Shown here in pieces: positions 53,414 to 62,710 of a stretch of 64,000 nt of DNA. The position numbers and the translations under genes are program-made. Numbering within the stretch: position 1 is the first letter of the stretch; every line of letters begins with the position of its first letter. Source of the DNA: Planctomycetota bacterium (lineage in GTDB: Bacteria > Planctomycetota > Phycisphaerae > Phycisphaerales > Phycisphaeraceae); NCBI GenBank assembly GCA_016350165.1, contig CP066225.1, forward strand, positions 5,084,001 through 5,148,000. The letters are read 5' to 3'. The notes under the pieces are model-generated. The model saw nothing but the letters and a program-made list of their open reading frames with translations. It made no database searches and was not told the DNA's origin.

Positions 53414-56023
53414 ATGTTTCATCATTCTTATATTGCCGCTCTTGTTCTTCCAACTTTATTGAGTACTGCATTTGCTTCTTCTACCAACACAAATCTACTC
53501 ACGAACTCCGAATTTTACTCAGACGATTGCTACTTTCCTCAGCCCGATGAATACGGCATCATGTTCGATGGAATTGAAGATTGCAATCTCGATTACAACA
53601 TCTACAACCGATGGCAATTAACACGTTTCGATGCAAACAGCAAGATCATGCCCTCATTTCCTGCCCTCCCACGTGCTGAACATAGCCCCGGCTCTGGTGA
53701 ATTCTTTGCGCACACAGGTACCAACCAAAAAGCCTATTTAGGTCAAGTCATCGACTTTGACCCTATTAAACCAACACTCGATCAAACTCGTCTAAATCAA
53801 GGTGGTTACCTCCTCCATTTCGGCGGTTCACAACGGACCGTCCCACATACATGGGGTTCCGATTCCTCACTCATCTCACTCCAGCAATTCGACACGACCC
53901 CCATCGGTTATTCTCACACCGCCAATGCTGGTTGGAATGTTTCCGGCGACTGGGCCGTCCATCAAAACTATACACCACTCGTCGCAGACACCACCCAACT
54001 CCTCTACCTTTTCCAAGCGGACCATCACAACATCTGGTCACCCACTAACTATGCATACCTCGACAACGCATTCATGAAAATCGTTGAAGCACCCATCTAT
54101 TCTTTCGGCTCCGTTTCCGTGCCAATCCAAACCACACCTCTTAATCCAAACGCAACCTTCACCGACTATCACCTCGGCACTGCTTTTGATTACCAACCCT
54201 CAAACCTAAACATCTCCAACAACGCAACATTCACCACCAATACCTTCAAAATCGGTCACAAAGATTCAACCAGTCCCGTTGACCTTTTTGTCAATGATTC
54301 TACTTTCAACACCAATGCACTATCTACAATCGAAGGCGCCAAAACCGCTATCTATCTCGACAACAGCACATGGAACGCGACCGGCGGCATCTACACTAAA
54401 CAAAACCGACCCGGTGGCATGGGCTACTGCGATACCGACATTAAACTAACCAATAACTCAACTCTCAATACCACCGGCGCAACCACACTCCTAACCGAAT
54501 TTCACTCTGGTCTCTGTATTAAACTCGATAACAGTACATGGAACGCAACAGGTCACATCCACTCAGACCTCGCCAACGACTACCCCTCATGGGCCGGCTG
54601 GACCTCACATTACATTAACATCGAAAACGGCAGCCATTTCAACATCAACTCAGCAAACTTCTTTCGCGCATTAAACCTCTGGATTCGCAACAGCCAATTC
54701 ACTTCCACCGGCAACGTCAACTTTAACAACGCAAACCTAGCCATGAATCAACAAGCAAATTGGCAATCTCATGCCCCTGTTACTTTCACAAACGCATCAG
54801 CCTCCATCAACAACAGCACATGGAACGCACTAGACCAAATCACAAACACCAATTCCACCATCAACTTAAACAATAGTACATTAACATCCTCAAAGAACAT
54901 CGAGAACAAAGGCACCATCACACTTACCAACCAAAGCCAACTCACCGCTCAATCACTCTCCAACGAATCCAATCTCACACTCAATAAAAGCTCCGCAAAC
55001 ATCACTGTTTTCGCAAACACAGACACAACCTCAATTGCCAATCAATCCAATCTAACCCTCGGCTACACCGTCAACTCAGGTTCCTTCACAACCAACAACT
55101 CAACCCTCACTCACAACGACAAACTCGTTAACCTCGGCGGAAACTTCACCGTCAATCACGATAGCACATGGAACAGCAACGGTGGCGCATATGTCCTCGG
55201 CGGCAACATCCTCTTCAGCAATGCAACCATTAACACCCACGCTCCATTCACCATCGACTCCGGCATCCTTACCGTCAACCAAAACACCAAATGGACCGCA
55301 TACGATCAAATCTCCGTCGGCTCCGCAACCAATCAAGCAACCTTCAACATTGACAATGCAACCCTTGAACTCAGAGACAACCTCTACATCAATTACTCCT
55401 CAAACCTCAACCTCAATAACGCAACAATTAAAACCTACCTCAACTTTACAGAAGCCATCACAAGTGATTCTGCTATCACACTCAACAACTCCACAATCAA
55501 TGGCAATACAAATCTCATCGCCCCCCTCATTCAACTCAACAACGGTACCATTATCAGCGACTCAAGCATAAATATTCAAAGCGATATCCAAGGCACAGGC
55601 TACATCGGTTTAGCCAACATCCACGGCAACCTTTCACTCGATGCTACACCCTCCACACTTACCCTATTCGGTATTACAATGATGAACTCATCCCTCATTA
55701 CACAACTCGATATTCTCTCCGAAACTTACCACGACATAATCAACTTTGATCTCTTATCTGACTTCAACGGCTCAACCATCAACATCATCTTCGATCCAAC
55801 CTTCACTCCCACACAATACGCACAATTCGACATTTTTAACTGCGAAAACGCTAACCTCGCAGACTCTCTCGCAACCGCAAACATCATTCTTCCCCTAAAC
55901 ACATCACTCGACTACAACACCGGCATCCTCACATACACAATCCCTGAGCCTGCCTCCGTCCTTCTCATTTTATCACTCACACCACTTCTGCTAACACGTT
56001 CTTGTAATCGCAAAAATAACTAA
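53414..56023 (+). CDS. PEP-CTERM surface protein with Asn/Thr/Ser-rich repeats
   Basis: 869 residues. Signal peptide at residues 1-20 (ends AFASS). Residues 24-225 form an N-terminal beta domain. Residues 240-790 are low-charge repeats rich in N, T and S, with recurring STWNA/STWNS units (DNA near 54359, 54528, 54810 and 55160) and about forty N-x-S/T sequons by eye. The C-terminus has a PEP motif (844-846), a hydrophobic helix and a basic tail, the PEP-CTERM sorting signal recognised by exosortase. The repeats suggest a beta-helix. AAGGAG lies 8 nt before the ATG. It is followed by a terminator. Confidence 0.88.
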   Translation: MFHHSYIAALVLPTLLSTAFASSTNTNLLTNSEFYSDDCYFPQPDEYGIMFDGIEDCNLDYNIYNRWQLTRFDANSKIMPSFPALPRAEHSPGSGEFFAHTGTNQKAYLGQVIDFDPIKPTLDQTRLNQGGYLLHFGGSQRTVPHTWGSDSSLISLQQFDTTPIGYSHTANAGWNVSGDWAVHQNYTPLVADTTQLLYLFQADHHNIWSPTNYAYLDNAFMKIVEAPIYSFGSVSVPIQTTPLNPNATFTDYHLGTAFDYQPSNLNISNNATFTTNTFKIGHKDSTSPVDLFVNDSTFNTNALSTIEGAKTAIYLDNSTWNATGGIYTKQNRPGGMGYCDTDIKLTNNSTLNTTGATTLLTEFHSGLCIKLDNSTWNATGHIHSDLANDYPSWAGWTSHYINIENGSHFNINSANFFRALNLWIRNSQFTSTGNVNFNNANLAMNQQANWQSHAPVTFTNASASINNSTWNALDQITNTNSTINLNNSTLTSSKNIENKGTITLTNQSQLTAQSLSNESNLTLNKSSANITVFANTDTTSIANQSNLTLGYTVNSGSFTTNNSTLTHNDKLVNLGGNFTVNHDSTWNSNGGAYVLGGNILFSNATINTHAPFTIDSGILTVNQNTKWTAYDQISVGSATNQATFNIDNATLELRDNLYINYSSNLNLNNATIKTYLNFTEAITSDSAITLNNSTINGNTNLIAPLIQLNNGTIISDSSINIQSDIQGTGYIGLANIHGNLSLDATPSTLTLFGITMMNSSLITQLDILSETYHDIINFDLLSDFNGSTINIIFDPTFTPTQYAQFDIFNCENANLADSLATANIILPLNTSLDYNTGILTYTIPEPASVLLILSLTPLLLTRSCNRKNN

Positions 56024-56057
56024 AATACTGGACGTTTAACTCTATTTTTCAGATAAT

Positions 56058-56106
56058 CAGGTATGAGCATGGCTAATAAATAATTCATGCTTGTACCTGT
56101 TTTTTA
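56058..56106 (+). terminator. Terminator after the PEP-CTERM gene
   Basis: Long imperfect hairpin CAGGTATGAGCATG / CATGCTTGTACCTG (two non-Watson-Crick pairs), 14-nt loop, T6. Confidence 0.75.
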
Positions 56107-56146
56107 TTGATACTAAAAAGGATCACAACCACGCAAGGACGCGACC

Positions 56147-56923
56147 TTGACCGATCAGCCACACAACATTCTACTTCTTACTGCAATGGTCTCCGAGATG
56201 CTTCCGATCTTGCAAGCACTTGATCTATCCAGCCGCGACATCGATAAAACTTCACAACTCAACGAACATTTTCAAATTACCCCGTCTGTCGTTGGCGTCG
56301 GTACCAAATTTGCATCTGAACACACAAAAAAACTCATCGAAAAACACGCTCCCGATCTCATCGTCCTTCTCGGTATCTCAGGCTCATTAGATCCTCATCT
56401 TAAATCGGGTGACCTCGTCATCCCCGACTCATTCATCACTGATAACAAAGACCCCGTCGTCCTCCCCGAAGCCGCTCGCAATAAACGTGTCATTCAAAAC
56501 TTCCAAACTATCGATGCGCTCAAGGAAGCCATCAGTATCACCGCGAGTCAACTCGTAACAACACCCGAATACAAGCTTCATCTCTACGAACACAAACTCG
56601 CGCAAATCGTAGACATGGAATCATACCCCGTCGCAAGGTCTGCTCGTGAATACAGTATCCCTGCAATCGTCATCCGTTCCATTAGCGATACCTCTGACGA
56701 TCATCTTCTCCCTGAAGCATCCAACTGGGTCGATCAGAAAACCGGCAACCAAAAACCGATTGCAGCTTTCTTCCATCTCCTCACACACCCAACCGTTCTT
56801 CCCGAAATGCTCTACATGAAAAAGACATTCGAAATCGCAACCCAGTCCCTCGCCATTGCTGCAAAACAGCTATTCAGCAACTTACCTATAAAAGAAGATG
56901 ACCAAACTTGCGATGAAGAATAA
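56147..56923 (+). CDS. Nucleoside phosphorylase / nucleosidase family protein
   Basis: 258 residues. PNP/UDP-phosphorylase fold: LLLTAMVSEM, VVGVGTKFA, LIVLLGISGSL, VDMESYPVARSARE and RSISDTSDD with the catalytic-region Asp. Related to MTA/SAH nucleosidases and to futalosine or hopanoid-linked phosphorylases; substrate unclear. The start is TTG 56147, with AAGGA 7 nt upstream. About 35 C-terminal residues after the domain are unexplained. Confidence 0.8.
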   Translation: MTDQPHNILLLTAMVSEMLPILQALDLSSRDIDKTSQLNEHFQITPSVVGVGTKFASEHTKKLIEKHAPDLIVLLGISGSLDPHLKSGDLVIPDSFITDNKDPVVLPEAARNKRVIQNFQTIDALKEAISITASQLVTTPEYKLHLYEHKLAQIVDMESYPVARSAREYSIPAIVIRSISDTSDDHLLPEASNWVDQKTGNQKPIAAFFHLLTHPTVLPEMLYMKKTFEIATQSLAIAAKQLFSNLPIKEDDQTCDEE

Positions 56924-56966
56924 ATCACACCTGAATTTTACCATCAACTAAACGTTATCAAACATC

Positions 56967-56983
56967 TGCTAAAATACGCTCAT
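56967..56983 (+). promoter_or_regulatory. Extended -10-like promoter before nadD
   Basis: TGCTAAAAT (56967-56975) matches the extended -10 form and ends 8 nt before ATG 56984. No Shine-Dalgarno sequence, so a leaderless or near-leaderless mRNA is likely. Confidence 0.45.
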
Positions 56984-57622
56984 ATGGATCTCACACCCTA
57001 CAAAAACATCATCGTCTTCGGCGGCTCCTTCGACCCCCCTCATCGTGCGCACATTACGCTCCCTCAACTTGTGCGAGAAAAGCTAAACGCCGACCTCGTC
57101 CTCTACATCCCCGCAGGACGCGCCCCTCATAAACTCGATAAAAAACAAACAGATCCAATCCATCGCCACGCGATGCTCAACATCGCGCTCAAAGACACAA
57201 CCAACACAGCAATAAGTACCATCGAAATCGATCGTGTCGAGTCAAGCCGACCATCTTACACATCTGACACTCTTGAGCAGCTCCACAATCTCATCTCACC
57301 AAAAACCAAACTACGCCTCCTCTTCGGTGCAGACCAACTTCGCATCTTCGACAAGTGGCATGAACCCGAAAAAATCGAAGAACTTGCAGAACCAGTCGTC
57401 ATGGTCCGCCCACCAGATACCAAAGCCAAACTTCTCAACGATTTACCCGAAGATCAACGCGAAAAATGGGCCAAACGTTTAGTAGAACTCCCACAAATAG
57501 ATATCTCTTCCACGAGTATCAGGGACACAATTAAAAACGCCGCCCCAAATCAAGCATTCCATCCAGACATCCCACTCTCAGTCATGGATTACATCCACAT
57601 GCATCATCTATACGAAGATTAA
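56984..57622 (+). CDS. nadD: Nicotinate-nucleotide adenylyltransferase
   Basis: 212 residues. Adenylates nicotinate mononucleotide in NAD synthesis. The nucleotidyltransferase motif GGSFDPPHRAH lies at 13-23, followed by YIPAGRAPHK, LLFGADQLR and the C-terminal ISSTSIRD motif. An inverted repeat GATTAATTG / CAATTAATC (57617-57625 and 57642-57650) overlaps the stop but lacks a T-tract. Confidence 0.95.
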   Translation: MDLTPYKNIIVFGGSFDPPHRAHITLPQLVREKLNADLVLYIPAGRAPHKLDKKQTDPIHRHAMLNIALKDTTNTAISTIEIDRVESSRPSYTSDTLEQLHNLISPKTKLRLLFGADQLRIFDKWHEPEKIEELAEPVVMVRPPDTKAKLLNDLPEDQREKWAKRLVELPQIDISSTSIRDTIKNAAPNQAFHPDIPLSVMDYIHMHHLYED

Positions 57623-58557
57623 TTGCATTGATGTTAGTAAACAATTAATCACTGGAATTAAAACAGTGTGAGCTACAAATTTGCCACACTTAAAATGCAG
57701 TTAGATTTAATTGCACAGCCACCATGCTTTACATCCGCAGATAAAAATATCATCTTCAACAAAACTTCATTCTCTACATCCTATCCAACGTCATTCAATC
57801 ATCTCGTCCTTTCCTCCCCTCCCTTCGTCAACTTAATTTCGTCTTCCACCAAACACACCCCAACAAACTTACCCCGCTATCTCAAACCATCTCAACGATT
57901 TCGCTATCCACTCAATACATCCAAAATATCTTGCCCCGTTCACGCCAACCTATTCCATTTCACCCAACTTCATTCGATTCCATTCGAAAGTATTCACACA
58001 ACCAACTCTTTCCCCCATATCAGTTTTCAAAATTTCAGTCTAACTAATCATTAGTTGGTTTATATGTCAGTTTGCTTGAATACAATCAAATGAAATCCAT
58101 ACTCAAAAATCACTCACAGACTAACAACCACAACTCAATGTATTTCATACCAAACAACAAATACTCCTAGAAAACTAATTTAGTTGCTATATTGCCTACC
58201 CTTTTTGTGCGCACGAAATGTAATTTTTAGTGATTTACACGTAGTAAAGAATCGTTAAAAACAGCTAAAAATACGACAAAAAAGGATCAAAACTGACTGT
58301 TTTAGTTATAAAACAATCAAACTGCGAGCGCGTTTTTGCGCGCAAACACGCATTTTAAACAAAACGTGCGCACAAAAACGCATTGAGCGCTAACTCTCAA
58401 TTCTTGGCACGATATTTGCTCCGAACATTTTCATGCGCGCAAAAACAAACCCATTCCAACACGCACCACGCACACAAAATTACATCTTGTCATACAAACA
58501 AAAACAGGCAGCATTTCATGCGCTGCCTGTTTGATGAATAATTATTATATCGTTTGT
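57623..58557. repeat. 935-nt gene-free region with island C of GTGCGCAC/TGCGCGCA motifs
   Basis: The left part (57668-58054) is an open frame of 128 codons, but its product is a low-complexity Ser/Thr/Phe/His/Pro string without motifs, and the DNA is simply extremely C-rich. I treat it as non-coding. A 15-bp palindrome AACTAATCATTAGTT lies at 58042-58056. The right part is A-rich with GTGCGCAC at 58207-58214 and 58366-58373, TGCGCGCA at 58337-58344, ATGCGCGCA at 58433-58441, and CACGCATTTT near 58347. Confidence 0.55.
58499..58531 (-). terminator. Terminator after the glutamate dehydrogenase gene
   Basis: Minus strand: 10-bp stem AACAGGCAGC / GCTGCCTGTT (58503-58512 and 58522-58531), 9-nt loop with GCGC, then T5. 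Confidence 0.85.
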
Positions 58558-59862
58558 TTATGGGAAGATGCCGCGAGTGTGATACACCTTATCGATGTTA
58601 TCAAGTGCAGCGCAATATGCGGCAGTACGCATATCACATTCATAGCGGTGCAGTGCAAGTTTCACACGAGCCGCAGCCGCATACATGTGTTTACGCAGAT
58701 TTTCATCCACTGTCTTCTCATCCCACGACTCAGCTTGACGATTTTGTCGCCATTCAAAGTAACTCACCGTAACACCACCCGAGTTGCAGAGAATCGCTGG
58801 CAAAATCGCAACGCCCTTCTCACGCAAAACTTTTTCGCCCGGAGGTGTTGTCGGTGCATTCGCAGCTTCTGCAACCACTTTAGTATTCAGCATTTCCGCT
58901 TTGCGTGCATCGATCATCTGTTCCAACGCAGCCGGAATGAATAGATCCACCTCAGTTTTGTAGAACTCATCCTCAGAAATTTCTTCCGCATCAGGATAAC
59001 CAACCACTCCACCAGTTTCAGTCACGTAATTCGCTAATTTCACTGCGTCGATACCGTCATCGCAAATGATCGCGCCCGAGTGGTCCATCACTGTCCTAAG
59101 TTTAGATCCATGCGGCTGTAACAACCGCGCAGCCCATGAACCCACATTACCGTAACCCACTACAGAATATGTGATCTGATCCAGCGGCAATCCCATCTCC
59201 GGCATCAATTCTTCAAGAATATAAACAACCCCCTGCCCAGTCGCTTTCGCGCGCCCTTGCGAACCACCAAACTCCACAGGCTTGCCTGTAACGACAGCCT
59301 GTCCCATCCATCGCTTGGTTGCGGGAGTCATATTGATATACGTATCTGCAAACCAGGCCATGATTTGCGCGTTTGTGCCCACATCAGGCGCAGGGATGTC
59401 GTAATCTGGCCCAATATTATCACCGAGCGCGGAAACAAAGCGCCGCGTTAACCTCGTTAATTCATCAGGACTTAACGCTCTCGGATCGACTTGCACACCA
59501 CCCTTCGCACCACCCAAAGGCAGGCGAACGAGCGAATTTTTCATTGTCATCAACACCGCAAGAGATTTCACATGATCGAGCGAAACGCCTGCGTGAAATC
59601 TCATACCACCTTTGTAAGGCCCGAGAATATTGTTGTGCTGTACCCGATAACCCTTAAATAATTTGTAATCCCCATCATCCATCTGCACAGGAAAGTGCAT
59701 AATGATCTCATTTTTGGGTTGTGCGAGAATGAGTTGGAGGTGTCGGGGGACATCCATGACCTGACAGGCGTGTAAAACGTCGTTAATGACCTGCTGATAG
59801 AGGTCGGAAGGGTCGTAACGGAACCCGAGTTCGGTCATGATGCTTTCAGGAAGATCTGCCAC
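58558..59862 (-). CDS. Glutamate dehydrogenase (Glu/Leu/Phe/Val dehydrogenase family)
   Basis: 434 residues. Interconverts glutamate with 2-oxoglutarate and ammonia. Substrate Lys residues K84 (PYKGGMRFH) and K108 and catalytic K120 (LPLGGAKGGV) are kept. NAD-binding VGYGNVGSWAARLL follows near 245. The start is GTG 59862, with GGAG 8 nt upstream; ATG at residue 9 is an alternative. C-terminal AAYCAALDNIDKVYHTRGIFP is typical. Single-gene unit. Confidence 0.94.
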   Translation of the reverse strand: MADLPESIMTELGFRYDPSDLYQQVINDVLHACQVMDVPRHLQLILAQPKNEIIMHFPVQMDDGDYKLFKGYRVQHNNILGPYKGGMRFHAGVSLDHVKSLAVLMTMKNSLVRLPLGGAKGGVQVDPRALSPDELTRLTRRFVSALGDNIGPDYDIPAPDVGTNAQIMAWFADTYINMTPATKRWMGQAVVTGKPVEFGGSQGRAKATGQGVVYILEELMPEMGLPLDQITYSVVGYGNVGSWAARLLQPHGSKLRTVMDHSGAIICDDGIDAVKLANYVTETGGVVGYPDAEEISEDEFYKTEVDLFIPAALEQMIDARKAEMLNTKVVAEAANAPTTPPGEKVLREKGVAILPAILCNSGGVTVSYFEWRQNRQAESWDEKTVDENLRKHMYAAAARVKLALHRYECDMRTAAYCAALDNIDKVYHTRGIFP

Positions 59863-60025
59863 TGTTTAGACTCCACGGTTGCCTGTGATGCCTGCTGGGC
59901 CCCCTATGTACCCAAAATGCCAATTGCTTATATGGTAGCCGTCTGGACATTGCTGGTATATATCCCGTGCCAACAGAAAATTAACTTGTCATCTGACACA
60001 TCTATCGACATTTCGGTATCATCAA

Positions 60026-60403
60026 ATGATGATCTTATATTGCTGCAACGACCTAATTTTTGGAACAAAGATCAAATCGACGGCAGATGCGCTGGGAATT
60101 GTGTCTCGTCCAGTACGTAATCGGACCATGATGCAAAAGAGAATCGATTTGGTTGATGATGGGAAACCGAACCATCCAGTGAGCGGTTTACTGCTGGACC
60201 TGGAAACAGGTGAGGATGGTTTGGAGTTATTGGACATGCTGAAGGCGGCGATGCCGGAGGTGCCGGTGACGGCGTTTGGGCCGCATGTTGCGGTGGAGAT
60301 GCTGCAGGAAGCGCGTGATCGTGGTGCGGATTTTGTGATGCCCCGAAGCGCGTTTGTTGCGACGCTGCCTGAGATGTTGGAACGAATGAAGGGTGCAATC
60401 TGA
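60026..60403 (+). CDS. Receiver-like domain protein (atypical response regulator)
   Basis: 125 residues, one alpha/beta domain. LLLDLETGEDGLELL could carry the acceptor Asp (about D58), but the acidic pair at the N-terminus is only C-N-D, and the conserved Lys of receivers is Arg in VMPRSAF. The TAFGPHV and PRSAF wording matches a small receiver-like family seen in several phyla whose role is unknown. There is no clear ribosome-binding site; two ATGs are in tandem (60026 and 60029). It is divergent from the glutamate dehydrogenase gene. Confidence 0.68.
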   Translation: MMILYCCNDLIFGTKIKSTADALGIVSRPVRNRTMMQKRIDLVDDGKPNHPVSGLLLDLETGEDGLELLDMLKAAMPEVPVTAFGPHVAVEMLQEARDRGADFVMPRSAFVATLPEMLERMKGAI

Positions 60404-60516
60404 CTCTGTACGTTGCATTTTTTATGGCACAACGACCAACATTCGCTTAATATACTTCGGCTTCAAAACATCATAAATTTCTTTAGAAATCACGTACGGG
60501 TAATGTGGAGAGTTGT

Positions 60517-62670
60517 ATGCTGCGCTTGTTACTGACTTCTTTATTCGTATTTTCTTTCAACATCAACATTTTAGATGCAGGGGATGAATTTAAGGGCGAG
60601 TTGAAGCCGCTACCCGCTGGCGCGATCCAACCGGAAGGTTGGCTTGCCGTTATGACTGAGGAGGCGGCTGCTGGTTATACGGGTAACATGGAGGGGATCA
60701 ACGCTGATGCAACGCATAATAAAACGTTTCCGATCAACAACTGGAAAAACATCCGCGAAAAAGTGACCAGTTGGGCGCGGCTCGAGCAAGAAGGATATTA
60801 CCTCGATGGCCTAGCCAGACTGGCGTACATTCTGGATGATGAAGGGCTGATTGAGAAAGTTAAAGAGGAGATTGATCCTGTTGTGGAGGGACAAGAGGAA
60901 GATGGATATTTCTTCCACCCGTCATTGAAAGAAATCCTTTACGAAAGCGATTTAAATCAAGGACTGATGAATCCGCGTTTCACTGTGAAGGATGATGGTG
61001 AGGAGGCAGAGGACAGTCTACCGAAGAGCAAAGCTGCGAAACGCAGACAGCGATTACTACCTTCGACAGCATCACGAAACCTGTGGTCGATTGCGGTTTT
61101 CAACCGCGCGGTGTTGGCACTTTATGATGCGAGCGGGGAATCGAAATATATTGATTTTTTGGAGCGTTATTACGAGAACATGCCTGTTTTCAAGCGTGAA
61201 GTGCCTCAGAATTATCCAATCAGCGGCACGGAAATGCATTTCGATCGGCATCTGGTAAATCTTGAGAACATGTTTGAAGTGGCGAACCGTACTGGGAATG
61301 ATGTGATCCGTGACAAAGCAATACGAACGCTTGAAGAACATGCATCGGGCATGGTTGACAGTTGGCTGGATGGTGATTTTGCTTTCACAAGGATTTGCCA
61401 CGGCGTGACATTCAATGAAATCTTCAAGCTGTATGCGACGGCTTTGGATGATGGCAAGCCTGAATACCTGAAGGCGTCGGAAGCTGCTTTTGAGTTTTTG
61501 AAGAAGGAGCATCTGCAGGCGTATGGGGTCAATACAGCAAACGAATACCTTATGGGCAAAGGCGGCTTCACATCAACGGAACTGTGTAATGTGGTTGACC
61601 TTTCATGGTCATTGATTTGGATGACACGAGCAACGGGCAAGGCTGAGTATGGAGATGTGATTGAACAAGCGTTCTTCAACGCATTCCCTGCAAGCATCGA
61701 CAAATACCAGCAGCATGTGTACGTGTTCGGACCGAACCGCCTACCACACGTTGCGTGCAGTGACCATCGCACAATCCAGCATGATTTCAGGCCGATCTGG
61801 GCACCGTATTGCTGTACGGGAAATCTAAACCGCGCGTTGCCAAATTTTATAATGAATATCGCTATGCGTACGGCGGATCATGGCCTTGCGTATATCACTT
61901 ACGGGCCGAACACGGTCAACACTAAAATCAAAGGCCAAAATGTCAGCCTGAAAACCGAAACGAAATATCCTTTTGGCGATCAGATTGATATCACGTTGAA
62001 CAGCGACAAGGCTATCAGCTTCCCATTGCATTTGCGTATCCCTGAATGGTGCGGATCCTATCGGATCAAAGTCAATGGCGAGACGATTGCCACAAAAACC
62101 AATGACAAGGGCTTTGTGGTGCTGTCACGCCGCTGGAAGGATGCGGATCGTGTGAGCCTGAAGCTGGATATGAAAGTCGAAGTCCACACGGATGTTGAGA
62201 ACAAGCTGGTGGATAAGCATGGCAAGCAGATATACATTGCCCCGGGTGCTGCAAGGATTGATACGAAAGCTGAGAATATTGTAAGTGGCGCCCGATATGC
62301 TTATATCACACGCGGACCGCTTTTGTTCAGTCTTGCATTTGATGAAAAGAATGTGAACGAGGCAGCGGATCAGCATAATGGTTATGCTTTGCCTTTGGAA
62401 ATCGCTGTGAATGATGTGCGTGTGAACGAGAAGACGACCGATGGGCCGGTATGGGATTGGCAGGCGACACCGATTGAGTTATATGTGAAAACTCAAAAAA
62501 TTGATTTTGATTTTACTGCTGAAGGAAGTGAAGTGGGGCAGATGCCACAATCAACATTTGCCACAAACGAAAAGGATCTGACACAAATCCGGATGATACC
62601 TTTTGGTGCGGCCAAGTTCCGGCTGACTTATTTCCCGATTGCTGATGAAGTCCAAGTTGACAGCGAATGA
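60517..62670 (+). CDS. GH127-like (DUF1680) glycosidase, exported
   Basis: 717 residues from ATG 60517 (GGAG 6 nt upstream). Signal peptide at residues 1-21. An (alpha/alpha)6-barrel enzyme of the beta-L-arabinofuranosidase/DUF1680 family. The zinc-site pattern of the family is kept: E355 and C357 in STELCNV, and C432-C433 in APYCCTGN. C433 or C432 would be the nucleophile. Beta domains follow (HLRIPEWCGSYRIKVNG). It probably releases arabinose or a related sugar from polysaccharide outside the cytoplasm; the true substrate is unknown. A sulfatase lies 690 nt downstream on the other strand. Confidence 0.85.
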   Translation: MLRLLLTSLFVFSFNINILDAGDEFKGELKPLPAGAIQPEGWLAVMTEEAAAGYTGNMEGINADATHNKTFPINNWKNIREKVTSWARLEQEGYYLDGLARLAYILDDEGLIEKVKEEIDPVVEGQEEDGYFFHPSLKEILYESDLNQGLMNPRFTVKDDGEEAEDSLPKSKAAKRRQRLLPSTASRNLWSIAVFNRAVLALYDASGESKYIDFLERYYENMPVFKREVPQNYPISGTEMHFDRHLVNLENMFEVANRTGNDVIRDKAIRTLEEHASGMVDSWLDGDFAFTRICHGVTFNEIFKLYATALDDGKPEYLKASEAAFEFLKKEHLQAYGVNTANEYLMGKGGFTSTELCNVVDLSWSLIWMTRATGKAEYGDVIEQAFFNAFPASIDKYQQHVYVFGPNRLPHVACSDHRTIQHDFRPIWAPYCCTGNLNRALPNFIMNIAMRTADHGLAYITYGPNTVNTKIKGQNVSLKTETKYPFGDQIDITLNSDKAISFPLHLRIPEWCGSYRIKVNGETIATKTNDKGFVVLSRRWKDADRVSLKLDMKVEVHTDVENKLVDKHGKQIYIAPGAARIDTKAENIVSGARYAYITRGPLLFSLAFDEKNVNEAADQHNGYALPLEIAVNDVRVNEKTTDGPVWDWQATPIELYVKTQKIDFDFTAEGSEVGQMPQSTFATNEKDLTQIRMIPFGAAKFRLTYFPIADEVQVDSE

Positions 62671-62710
62671 TGCTGGCGGTTGACGCGAACTTAAAACAGA
62701 TGAAGATTGC

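Noticed and set aside
57668-58054. Open frame of 128 codons after nadD
   Set aside because: GTG start without ribosome-binding site; product is a low-complexity Ser/Thr/Phe/His/Pro string; the frame is open because the DNA is extremely C-rich and lacks TAA/TAG/TGA on this strand.
59880-60020. Replication origin at the C-rich to G-rich switch near 59.9 kb
   Set aside because: No DnaA boxes, no AT-rich repeats, no dnaA/dnaN/parAB genes; other skew switches occur in the same window.
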